Positions 43,349 through 51,592 of a stretch of DNA of 64,000 nucleotides are shown one piece after another. The translations under genes and the position numbers were made by a program. The notes beneath the pieces were generated by a model, which did no database searches, was not told where the DNA came from, and saw nothing but the letters and a program-made list of their open reading frames with translations. Each line of letters starts with the position of its first letter. The first letter of the stretch is position 1. Origin of the DNA: Larkinella bovis (GTDB lineage: Bacteria > Bacteroidota > Bacteroidia > Cytophagales > Spirosomataceae); assembly GCF_042655385.1 (NCBI RefSeq), contig NZ_JBHSMA010000005.1, positions 358,938 through 422,937 of the forward strand, in the 5' to 3' direction.

Positions 43349-45832
43349 ATGAACCGGATTCACCAACCCCCTAATGAGGGCTTAAAATTCCCGGATTTAG
43401 ACGCCCTCGTTAAGGGGTTGGGGGTAATCAAACGATTCATCATCAGTGGATTTCTGCTGATCGCTCCCGGCGTTGTCCACGCGCAGCTTATCCGGAAACC
43501 GATTCCCGATAAGCTCGTTGTGCTGACGTTCGACGATGCTCCGGTGACCCACGCGACGGTGGTTGCGCCCTTGCTGAAGAAGTACGGTTTTGGCGGCACG
43601 TTTTACGTCTGCGAGTTTCCGCCCGATTTTGCGGACAAGAAGAAATACATGAGCTGGGAGCAAATCCGGGAACTGGACCGGATGGGCTTCGAAGTCGCCA
43701 ACCACACGCTGACGCACAGCAACGTCGCCCGGTTGACCAAACCGCAATTTGCCGCCCAGCTCGATTCGCTCGAAGCGCGCTGCAAAACCCACGGGATTCA
43801 AACCCCGCTGACCACGTTTGCGTATCCCGGTTACGGCACTAGTCCCCTGGCCTACGAGGTATTGAAGGAAAAAAACTACCAGTTTGCCCGGGTGGGTGGG
43901 GCGCGGCCCTACGATCCGAAGACCGATTACCCGTACCTGATTCCGAGTTATAGCACCACCGAACCCAACAATCACGACAAGGAGCGGATCTTCAACGCCT
44001 TTCAGCAGGCCAAAGACGGCAAAATCGTGGTGTTGACCATCCACGGCGTTCCCGATTACGCCCACGACTGGGTGACGACTCCACCGGCTATTTTCGAAGC
44101 CTACCTGAAATACCTGCACGACAATCACTATACCGTCATTGCCATGCGCGACCTGGCGCAGTACATCGATTACCAGGAAGCGCTCCAGGCCATTCCGCCC
44201 CCGTTGCCGCCGGTTTCCATCCGGGTCGATCTGAACCAGCCCAAAGGCCGTATGGAGCCGATCTGGGCGTGGTTTGGCTACGACGAACCGAATTATACGT
44301 ACATGAAAGACGGCAAAAAACTGCTGTCGGAACTGTCGGCACTGAGTCCGGTTCCGGTGTATGTCCGGGCGCATAGCCTGCTGGTGACCGGTGACGGAAA
44401 ACCGGCTCTGAAATGGGGCTCGACCAATGCCTACACGGAAGATGCGAAGGGAAAACCGGTGTACGACTGGACGATCATCGACCAGATTTTCGATACCTAC
44501 ATCGAACGGAAAATGAAACCGCTGGCGCAGATTGGGTTCATGCCCGAAGCCTTGTCCTCCAAACCGCAGCCGTACCGGCACGACTGGCAGCCCGGCCAGC
44601 CGTACGACAAGATTTATACCGGCTGGCGCTATCCGCCGAAAGATTACAAGAAGTGGGCCGAACTGGTTTACCAATGGGTGAAGCATTCGGTCAGCCGCTA
44701 CGGCCAGAAGGAAGTCGAAAGCTGGTACTGGGAACTCTGGAACGAACCGGATAGTCCGTACTGGGGCGGTACCGTGGAGGAATACAACAAGCTCTACGAC
44801 TACTCGGTGGACGCGGTCCGGCGGGCCTTGCCGACGGCCAAAGTGGGCGGTCCGCACGTCACCGGGCCGCAGGGCAAACGGGGGGCGGCCTTCCTGAAAG
44901 CGTTTCTGGATCATTGCCAGAAGGGCAAAAATTATGTCACCGGCAAAATCGGGTCCCCGCTCGATTTTGTGGCTTTTCACGCGAAGGGCGCTCCCCGGCT
45001 GGTCGATGGCCACGTTCGGATGAACCTCGGCACGCAGCTCCGCGACATTTCGAGCGGTTTTCAGCTTGTGGCGTCGTACCCGGAATTCAGCAAACTACCG
45101 ATCATCATCGGCGAGTCCGACCCGGAAGGGTGTGCGGCCTGCGGCATGAAAACCAATCCCGAAAACGCCTACCGCAACGGCACACTGTACTCGAGTTACA
45201 CAGCGGCCGCGTTTGCCCGCAAATACGAACTGGCAGACCTGCATCAGGTGAATCTCAAAGGGGCGGTTTCCTGGTCGTTCGAGTTTGAAAACCAACCCTG
45301 GTTTTACGGTTTCCGCGATCTGGCGACCAACGGCGTCGATAAACCGGTGCTGAACGTGTTCCGGATGTACGGCATGATGCGTGGAAACCGGGTCGAGGTG
45401 ACGGGCAACATGCCGTACCAGACAACGGCGGTTCGTGATTCGAGCGTGCGCCGGGCGGCTCCGGATGTGAACGCGCTGGCGGTTCGCGATACGGCCTCCA
45501 ATACTGCCACGGTGATGGTCTGGAATTACCACGACGACAACGTGTCGGCTCCGGTTTCGCCGGTCGATCTGAGTATTAAGGGATTACCCGCCAAGCAGGT
45601 GCTGGTGACGCAATACCGCATTGACGACGAACACAGCAATTCCTACGCAGTCTGGCTGAAAATGGGCTCCCCGCAACATCCGACGGCTGAACAGATCAAG
45701 CAGCTGGAAAAAGCCGGTCAACTGGCGCAATATGGGTACCCGGTTCGAACGGATGTGGCGGCCAACGGCGAAGTGAAGCTGAACACGGTTTTGCCCCGGC
45801 AGGCGGTGGCGTTGTATACACTGACTTGGTAA
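43349..45832 (+). CDS. Polysaccharide deacetylase (CE4-like) fused to GH39 glycosidase
   Basis: The 827-residue exported protein has two catalytic modules. Residues 55-290 form a NodB/CE4-type domain with TFDDAP (Asp62/Asp63) and HTLTH (His119, His123). Residues 297-820 are GH39-like (beta-xylosidase family), with the acid/base Glu466 in LWNEPDSPYW and a candidate nucleophile Glu589 in GESDPEGCAAC. A signal peptide lies at about 26-46 (VIKRFIISGFLLIAPGVVHAQ is the region). The 20-odd residues before it are encoded by a palindrome. The start may therefore be ATG 43349 with an in-frame insertion, or TTG 43418. The two modules would deacetylate and cleave the same glycan. Confidence 0.88.
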   Translation: MNRIHQPPNEGLKFPDLDALVKGLGVIKRFIISGFLLIAPGVVHAQLIRKPIPDKLVVLTFDDAPVTHATVVAPLLKKYGFGGTFYVCEFPPDFADKKKYMSWEQIRELDRMGFEVANHTLTHSNVARLTKPQFAAQLDSLEARCKTHGIQTPLTTFAYPGYGTSPLAYEVLKEKNYQFARVGGARPYDPKTDYPYLIPSYSTTEPNNHDKERIFNAFQQAKDGKIVVLTIHGVPDYAHDWVTTPPAIFEAYLKYLHDNHYTVIAMRDLAQYIDYQEALQAIPPPLPPVSIRVDLNQPKGRMEPIWAWFGYDEPNYTYMKDGKKLLSELSALSPVPVYVRAHSLLVTGDGKPALKWGSTNAYTEDAKGKPVYDWTIIDQIFDTYIERKMKPLAQIGFMPEALSSKPQPYRHDWQPGQPYDKIYTGWRYPPKDYKKWAELVYQWVKHSVSRYGQKEVESWYWELWNEPDSPYWGGTVEEYNKLYDYSVDAVRRALPTAKVGGPHVTGPQGKRGAAFLKAFLDHCQKGKNYVTGKIGSPLDFVAFHAKGAPRLVDGHVRMNLGTQLRDISSGFQLVASYPEFSKLPIIIGESDPEGCAACGMKTNPENAYRNGTLYSSYTAAAFARKYELADLHQVNLKGAVSWSFEFENQPWFYGFRDLATNGVDKPVLNVFRMYGMMRGNRVEVTGNMPYQTTAVRDSSVRRAAPDVNALAVRDTASNTATVMVWNYHDDNVSAPVSPVDLSIKGLPAKQVLVTQYRIDDEHSNSYAVWLKMGSPQHPTAEQIKQLEKAGQLAQYGYPVRTDVAANGEVKLNTVLPRQAVALYTLTW
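43364..43420. repeat. Palindrome within the N-terminal coding region of the CE4-GH39 gene
   Basis: Eighteen-base arms (43364-43381 and 43403-43420) pair with two mismatches: CAACCCCCTAATGAGGGC against GCCCTCGTTAAGGGGTTG. It is read through in frame between the ATG and the signal peptide. Confidence 0.7.
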
Positions 45833-45840
45833 TAGATTAT

Positions 45841-45910
45841 TACACAGAGTTAATCAGGGTTTATCAGAGGGCTCCGATTACCTCTGATGTCCTCTGATTA
45901 ACTCTGTGTA
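45841..45910. repeat. Word-repeat palindrome, family B, copy 2
   Basis: The outer 17 bp pair perfectly (TACACAGAGTTAATCAG / CTGATTAACTCTGTGTA), and inner ATCAGAGG / CCTCTGAT pairs over 8. It shares words and the flank CTCTGTGTAATRACTTYTC with copy 1 at 41848-41921, on the other side of the ExuT and CE4-GH39 genes. Confidence 0.75.
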
Positions 45911-45930
45911 ATGACTTTTCCTAAAAACTC

Positions 45931-48753
45931 ATGAAGCAAAAAATACTCCTCCTTCTTTTCCTGATCAGCCATTCGCTGCTCGCTCAACCCCGCTGGCCGG
46001 CCGTTACGCAGCAGGCTAAACCCTGGACGCGCTGGTGGTGGATGGGCAGCGCCGTGAATCCGAAAGACCTGACGAGCCTGCTGACCCAATACCAGAAAGC
46101 CGGGTTGGGGGGCGTTGAAATCACGCCGATTTACGGGGTCAAAGGCACAGAAAAACAGTTTATTGACTTCCTGTCGCCGAAGTGGATGACGATGCTGGAC
46201 CACACGCTGAAAGAAGCCAGTCGGCTCGGCATGGGCGTCGATCTGGCGCAGGCGTCGGGCTGGCCGTTCGGCGGGCCGTGGGTAACGCCGGCGGATGCCT
46301 GCAAGTACGTCGCGTATAAAACCTATAGCCTGAAAAGTGGCGAAAAACTGAGTGAAGCGGTTACGTACACGCAGCAGCCGATTGTCCGGACGGTGGGCGA
46401 GAAGATCGACCTCAAGCAACTGGTGGAGCCGATTACGAAAAATCCGAACCTGCAGCGCCACGCCTTTGATCAGGTCCGGTTTGAAAAACCGCTGCCGTTG
46501 CAGGCGCTAATGGCGTACTCCGACAAGGGGCAACCCCTGGATTTAACGGCCAACGTGGACGCCAAAGGCAATCTGAACTGGACGGCACCGGACGGGAAAT
46601 GGACGTTGTATGCGGTTTTTCAGGGCTGGCACGGCAAGATGGTCGAGCGGGCGGGGCCGGGGGGCGAGGGCGACGTGATCGACCATTTTTCGAAAACCGC
46701 CACTCAGCATTACCTGCAAAAATTCGATCAGGCGTTTAAGGGACACGATTTGAAATCGCTGCGGGCGTTTTTCAACGATTCGTACGAGGTGGACGACGCG
46801 CAGGGCGAAAGCAACTGGACTCCGGCGCTGTTCGGGGAATTTAAAAAACGCCACGGGTACGACCTGCGCAACCACCTGGCGGCTTTGTTTGGGAAAGATT
46901 CGGACGAAAAGAACAAGCGCGTGCTGAGCGATTACCGGCAGACGATCTCGGAACTACTGCTCGAAAATTACACCAAAACCTGGAGCGAGTGGGCGAAAGG
47001 CAAAGGGAAAATCATCCGCAACCAGGCCCACGGTTCGCCGGCCAACATCCTGGATTTGTACGCCATCACCGACATTCCCGAGATCGAAGGCACCGAGATG
47101 CTGCGGATCAAGTTTGCTTCGTCGGCGGCTCACGTGACCGGCAAAAAACTGGCGTCGTCGGAGTCGGCAACCTGGGATAACGAACATTTCCTGTCGAAAC
47201 TGAGCGACATCAAAAAGGACATGGACCGGTTTCTGCTCGGTGGCGTGAACCACACCTTTTACCACGGAACGAACTACTCGCCGAAAGAGGCCGCCTGGCC
47301 GGGCTGGTTGTTTTATGCCGCAGTGCACTTCAATCCGAACAATCCGTTCTGGACGGATTTTGGGAAACTGAATCAGTATGTAGCGCGTTGTCAGTCGTTT
47401 CTGCAGGCCGGAAAACCGGATAACGACGTGCTGGTTTATTTGCCGATTTACGATGCCTACACGCGCCCCGGCAAGGTTTTGCTGCAACATTTCGACGGGA
47501 TCGAACACGGTTTCAAAGGCTTGCCGGTCGAGAAACATGCCGGGACGCTCTGGGAAAAAGGCTACGGATTTGACTTTATATCGGACAAACAACTGCTGAA
47601 TGTGACGTCCACAGCCGGGAAGCTAAAAACCGGCGGGGTGGCCTACCAGACCGTCTTGGTACCCGACGCCGAATACATGCCCGTGGGGACGTTGAATCAG
47701 TTAGTGCGACTGGCTCAGAACGGCGCAACGGTTGCCTTTGCCAGTGAGTTGCCCAAAGGCGTGCCCGGTTTGGGTAACCTGGAAAACCGGCAGGCGGCCT
47801 TCCGGAATTTGATCGAAGCACTCAAGTTTACGAACGCCGGAAAAGGCGTCAGGAAAGCGGTGGTTGGGAAAGGGGCTTTTCTGGTGGGAAAAGATGTTGA
47901 CGATTTGCTGATGACTGCGGGCGTGAAACGCGAAAAGCTGGTCGATTCGGGTCTTCAGTTTGTGCGTCGCAGTCACGCCAAAGGGCAGTATTATTTTATC
48001 GCCAACTGGGGTGAAAAGGCCGTCGATGGCTGGGTTCCGCTGCAAACTACGGGCAAGGCGGTGGCTTTATACAGTCCGATGACGGAAAAACTGGGCATGG
48101 CCAATTTCCGGACCACCGCCGATGGGGGGGAGGTCTACCTGCAACTGGCACCGGGTGAGTCCTGCGTGCTGGAAACGTTTGCGGCAGCCGTTAGCGGTCC
48201 GGCGTATGCCTACTGGAAACCGGCTGCCAAAGCCCAGGAAATCAAAGGAACCTGGACCATCAATTTTGTGGATGGGGGCCCCCAACTGCCGACCAAGAAA
48301 GAAACCGATCGACTTGGTTCGTGGACGGATCTGGACGGGCAGGAGGTGAAGAAATTCTCCGGAACCGCTTCCTATACGATCGCTTTTCCCAAACCCGAAA
48401 GTACCGGCGATGGCTGGCTGCTGAGCCTGGGAGTAGTAGCCGAAAGTGCCCGGGTCCAGTTAAATGGCAAGGAAATCGGAACACTGATTGGGCCAACGTA
48501 CGAGCTTTTTATCCCGAAAGACCAGGTGAAAGCCACCAACACACTGACGGTTTTTGTTTCGAACAGCATGGCTAATCGCATTGCCGATATGGACCGAGAA
48601 CGCATCAACTGGAAGAAGTTTTATAACATCAACATGTCGGCCCGGCTACGCGAAAACCGGGGTGCCGACGGGAATTTTACCGCCGAAAAATGGAAACCGC
48701 GGGATTCCGGTTTGCTGGGACCGGTAACGCTGACCCCGGTTGTTGGTAAATAA
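45931..48753 (+). CDS. GH106-like alpha-L-rhamnosidase, exported
   Basis: The 940-residue protein has a signal peptide (residues 1-19, ending HSLLAQ). It opens like GH106 enzymes: PWTRWWWMGSAV, GLGGVEITPIYG, GMGVDLAQASGWPFGGPW. FNDSYEVDD, GTEMLRIKFASSAAHVTGKKLASSE and a C-terminal beta-sandwich sugar-binding region (about 770-930) follow. GH106 members release terminal alpha-L-rhamnose from plant or algal polysaccharides. It follows the CE4-GH39 gene on the same strand, separated by a palindrome. Confidence 0.88.
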   Translation: MKQKILLLLFLISHSLLAQPRWPAVTQQAKPWTRWWWMGSAVNPKDLTSLLTQYQKAGLGGVEITPIYGVKGTEKQFIDFLSPKWMTMLDHTLKEASRLGMGVDLAQASGWPFGGPWVTPADACKYVAYKTYSLKSGEKLSEAVTYTQQPIVRTVGEKIDLKQLVEPITKNPNLQRHAFDQVRFEKPLPLQALMAYSDKGQPLDLTANVDAKGNLNWTAPDGKWTLYAVFQGWHGKMVERAGPGGEGDVIDHFSKTATQHYLQKFDQAFKGHDLKSLRAFFNDSYEVDDAQGESNWTPALFGEFKKRHGYDLRNHLAALFGKDSDEKNKRVLSDYRQTISELLLENYTKTWSEWAKGKGKIIRNQAHGSPANILDLYAITDIPEIEGTEMLRIKFASSAAHVTGKKLASSESATWDNEHFLSKLSDIKKDMDRFLLGGVNHTFYHGTNYSPKEAAWPGWLFYAAVHFNPNNPFWTDFGKLNQYVARCQSFLQAGKPDNDVLVYLPIYDAYTRPGKVLLQHFDGIEHGFKGLPVEKHAGTLWEKGYGFDFISDKQLLNVTSTAGKLKTGGVAYQTVLVPDAEYMPVGTLNQLVRLAQNGATVAFASELPKGVPGLGNLENRQAAFRNLIEALKFTNAGKGVRKAVVGKGAFLVGKDVDDLLMTAGVKREKLVDSGLQFVRRSHAKGQYYFIANWGEKAVDGWVPLQTTGKAVALYSPMTEKLGMANFRTTADGGEVYLQLAPGESCVLETFAAAVSGPAYAYWKPAAKAQEIKGTWTINFVDGGPQLPTKKETDRLGSWTDLDGQEVKKFSGTASYTIAFPKPESTGDGWLLSLGVVAESARVQLNGKEIGTLIGPTYELFIPKDQVKATNTLTVFVSNSMANRIADMDRERINWKKFYNINMSARLRENRGADGNFTAEKWKPRDSGLLGPVTLTPVVGK

Positions 48754-48782
48754 CCGCACCATGCAACGGATTGAGAAAGAAG

Positions 48783-48811
48783 ACCGCCGGCTCAAAACCG
48801 GCGGTTTTTTT
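48783..48811 (+). terminator. Rho-independent terminator of the glycosidase block
   Basis: Arms ACCGCCGG / CCGGCGGT with a 7-base loop and a seven-T run. The rest of the 308-base gap, to 49061, shows no gene or clear promoter. Confidence 0.88.
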
Positions 48812-49061
48812 ACGCCTTTTCAAAAACCGGTTCGGTACTTGTTCAGGAAATAGTGCATCGGATGGTCGTAAATTTTTAAACACTTCTTGCCTTTTTTCGC
48901 TTTACCTGACAACCCTTTCCGGTTTTTTTCTGTCGATACAGATGGAAGAGGGCAAGACCGGCGGGTTAACGTTACCGGATCGTGTGGGCCTGCGTGCAAA
49001 TTCTGTGTACCGACATCTGATTTACTCAACATAAGACTGAACACAGCGAAAAACAATTCAC

Positions 49062-49271
49062 ATGGCAACACCTGTTAAGAATGGAACGCTGGAGCCGAAG
49101 GCTGCCACTCCAGTAAACGGATCGAAAACTGCTCAGGATCAGTTAGAAACGCTTGCCGCGTTGTATCTGGGTGCCCAACCGAAGGCAAGTGGTACGCCAA
49201 AATTTGCGGACTACTGCCTGGAGCAGTTCATGAATGGCAACGAGGTGGCAAAATCGGCGCTGGCGTCCTGA
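49062..49271 (+). CDS. Small orphan protein, 69 residues
   Basis: The protein starts with a repeated ATPVKNGT / ATPVNGSKT-like tract and continues as a probable helical segment (QDQLETLAALYLGA and FADYCLEQFMNGNEVAKSALAS). It has no signal peptide and no recognised motif. It is free-standing between a terminator and a convergent gene. Coding potential is judged only from the regular composition and clean ATG. Confidence 0.5.
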   Translation: MATPVKNGTLEPKAATPVNGSKTAQDQLETLAALYLGAQPKASGTPKFADYCLEQFMNGNEVAKSALAS

Positions 49272-49290
49272 TTACGAAGAAAAATAGAGG

Positions 49291-49995
49291 TTAAAGCCTG
49301 ACTCCCAGGCCAAAACTGGTTCGGACCTGACTGAAAGGAATGGTAAAGGGAATGGCCGTCCGGTAGCCATTCTCCCAGTTAATAATTTCATTTTTGTGTT
49401 GATTGACTATCATCTGGCCGGCGATTCCCAGCTCCAGGTATAGCCTTGAACGGGCCGGAAACCGAACCGCTCCTTCGGCTGTTGCCCCCAGGCCAACCGT
49501 TTTTCGTGTGTGATAACGGCCGGATACGCCTTCCGCCGATGCGGTTTGCTGCCATTGTACGGTGGGCCCGACACTGAATCGGGTGATGTGTTGGCGTGAG
49601 TAAAAGCGGCATTGTGGACTCAGCGAAAAGCTTCGCCAATCGACCTTCGTAAAATTTTTACCGTGAATACTTCCTTTGGCAATACCGGTGGTGATGGCCA
49701 GGGCCCATCGGTCCATAAAACGTTCGACGTGCAACTCTGCCGCCAATAAACCTTTCACAACGGGATAATCTGCGGTGAATCCGAGCCAGGAAGCGGTCGA
49801 TCCGCCTAGATTATTATCATTCATGGTCTTTTTCAACGCGGTTGAAGGGCTGATAACTGGTACACCGACTTGTAGCGAAACGGCCATCTTCGGTTTGGGC
49901 CGAGGTGCGGCAGCAACCTTCGGATCGGAGGGCTGCGCGTGCAGGAAACCGGCCGCCAGTAGGCCGGTTACTGTCAGGGTGAAGGGTGTTTTCAT
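49291..49995 (-). CDS. Putative outer-membrane beta-barrel protein
   Basis: The 234-residue protein has a signal peptide (MKTPFTLTVTGLLAAGFLHAQ region) and a Pro/Lys-rich linker. About eight amphipathic strands end FGLGVRL, typical of small porin-like barrels of Bacteroidota. The ATG at 49995 gives a normal signal; a 20-residue upstream extension is less likely. Function unknown. Confidence 0.72.
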   Translation of the reverse strand: MKTPFTLTVTGLLAAGFLHAQPSDPKVAAAPRPKPKMAVSLQVGVPVISPSTALKKTMNDNNLGGSTASWLGFTADYPVVKGLLAAELHVERFMDRWALAITTGIAKGSIHGKNFTKVDWRSFSLSPQCRFYSRQHITRFSVGPTVQWQQTASAEGVSGRYHTRKTVGLGATAEGAVRFPARSRLYLELGIAGQMIVNQHKNEIINWENGYRTAIPFTIPFSQVRTSFGLGVRL

Positions 49996-50352
49996 GAGCT
50001 TTTGGACAGTGTTTAGCGAAATTAACCCGTTAATTAGTAGGGTTTTAGCGTACAAATACGGTTTTTAGGGAGCGTAAGCGTATCTGTAAAGGGGCGCGCT
50101 AGGCACAGCCTGGGGTGTTTAGTAGGAGGAAATCTGTTTTCAGGAGGATGTCGGTCACCACCGGCAAGACCTGGTTACCTGAAACCGATCCGCAGGGGAT
50201 AGTCCTGAATTCGTTGTCAGCAGTTATTGGCTCCAGAAAGCTGCTGATCTGGATGAAACAACTGCTCTCATCCGGGCTTTTTTGAGGCCGATAGGGACAA
50301 AAAAACCGGCAGCTACACCACCGGTCGCATGCGTGATGATTTCGCACCCTTG
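49996..50352. other. Intergenic region, no gene recognised
   Basis: Only short, overlapping open frames of poor composition were seen in these 357 bases. A weak inverted repeat (ACCGG / CCGGT) near 50310-50325, next to an A-run, may terminate the minus-strand gene starting at 51156. Confidence 0.35.
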
Positions 50353-51156
50353 CTATAAAGTACTGTAGTCGATGAAGCCTTTATTGATATCGACGATTTT
50401 CCGCAACGACCGTCGAAATACACCGATTCCTTCCCGGGAGCCCCCTTCGTTGGTATTGCCTTCGATGGTAACCAGCTTTCCGCCAATGACTTGCTCGACG
50501 ATTCCGCAATGGCCCAGACCATCCCCCAGGCTAATCGTAAAAATATGCCCCGGTTTGACCAGTGACGGGTTATTGATGGCCCGGGTGGTGGTGATGCGCG
50601 GAACCGGTTTGGTAGCCGCCCGGTTCCAGTGATCCATAACACCCGCCGTTTTAATCATTGGATTGGGCCGGTTTAATTTAGCCGAAGCCTGCTGAAAACA
50701 GAAATAAAGAAACGCGACGCACCAGGCAAAGTTTCCTCCTGCCGGGTTCAGGCCCACCGAACGCAGGTATTGATCGACCTCCGGCCCACGGTTGGAACCC
50801 CGGGGCGATTCCAAAACACCGATCTGGGTGACGGCGAAAGCCAAAACCGCCTGTAGGAGCGGAGAAGGCGTGTCGTTGGTAACCGGAACGGACTGGGTAC
50901 CGAAAAGGACCGCCCAGGTGATGGAGCCAATTTTTCCGTCGATCACCAGCGGTAAACCATCCGAGTCCGTAAACCGGGCCTGAAATGTTTTGACGGCCAG
51001 CGTCGTTTGCTTGCCAAAATCGCCGTCTACTTCGATAGGTCCGCAACCAAATTCGTTGAGCCGTTGCTGAATGGCGCGAACCGTGGCTTTGTTCTTATGA
51101 CCGGGTTTGATCACGACGCCCGGAAAGGGGAGGGGGGCAGCTAAAATTGGTTCCAT
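50353..51156 (-). CDS. Peptidoglycan-binding plus CHAP-type amidase protein
   Basis: The 267-residue protein has an N-terminal PG_binding_1 domain (about 22-90, VRAIQQRLNEFGCGPIEVDGDFGKQTTLAVKTF region). A C-terminal CHAP/NlpC-like domain follows, with the catalytic Cys in FAWCVAFLYFC and His in LGHCGIVE. It should cleave peptide bonds in peptidoglycan. No signal peptide is visible, which is odd for a wall enzyme and more like a phage endolysin or a toxin effector. No phage genes surround it. Confidence 0.82.
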   Translation of the reverse strand: MEPILAAPLPFPGVVIKPGHKNKATVRAIQQRLNEFGCGPIEVDGDFGKQTTLAVKTFQARFTDSDGLPLVIDGKIGSITWAVLFGTQSVPVTNDTPSPLLQAVLAFAVTQIGVLESPRGSNRGPEVDQYLRSVGLNPAGGNFAWCVAFLYFCFQQASAKLNRPNPMIKTAGVMDHWNRAATKPVPRITTTRAINNPSLVKPGHIFTISLGDGLGHCGIVEQVIGGKLVTIEGNTNEGGSREGIGVFRRSLRKIVDINKGFIDYSTL

Positions 51157-51199
51157 ACGTAGTAAAGGATGTAGGTGAGATGGTATAGAAGGGTAAAAA

Positions 51200-51559
51200 T
51201 CAGTATTTTAACTCAGTAGTTACGAATTCCAGCACCTGATCGCCGGTGTTTTGCAAATCGTGGATCGCCGGTCCATCCCGTAGAATGTAGTAAAAAGAGG
51301 TCTGGTTTTTCCGGAATGTCAGCGGTATCTGGCGGCCATCTTCCTGGTTGGAGACACCCTGCCCGTCCTGCAAAACGGTCCAGAAGTAATCGTAATTATG
51401 GCGGTGGTAATGAATGCGTTCGCCCGGTTGCAGGCTGATGTGCCACACTTTCACCTTCTCATTTTCGAACAGAAGCGTATGTCCAACGTGCTCGTTATCA
51501 CGGTTTTGGTGTAAATCATCGCGCAGTGCTTCGGGCGAGGGATTCGGGTAGGTTGACAT
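51200..51559 (-). CDS. Cupin-domain protein
   Basis: The 119-residue protein is one cupin barrel. WHISLQPGERIHYHRHNYDYFW gives cupin motif 1 with three His ligands, and AIHDLQNTGDQVLEFV resembles motif 2. It is cytosolic, with substrate unknown. It lies between the CHAP gene and an exported amidohydrolase on the same strand (33 bases from the latter). Confidence 0.82.
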   Translation of the reverse strand: MSTYPNPSPEALRDDLHQNRDNEHVGHTLLFENEKVKVWHISLQPGERIHYHRHNYDYFWTVLQDGQGVSNQEDGRQIPLTFRKNQTSFYYILRDGPAIHDLQNTGDQVLEFVTTELKY

Positions 51560-51592
51560 GATGTTGCGGGTTTAGCAAATGGCGGAAAGTAA

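Noticed and set aside
43397..45013. A 538-codon open frame on the minus strand
   Set aside because: It is antisense to the CE4-GH39 gene, has repetitive Arg/Gly/Val-rich composition and no domain pattern. The long frame follows from the codon bias of the real gene.
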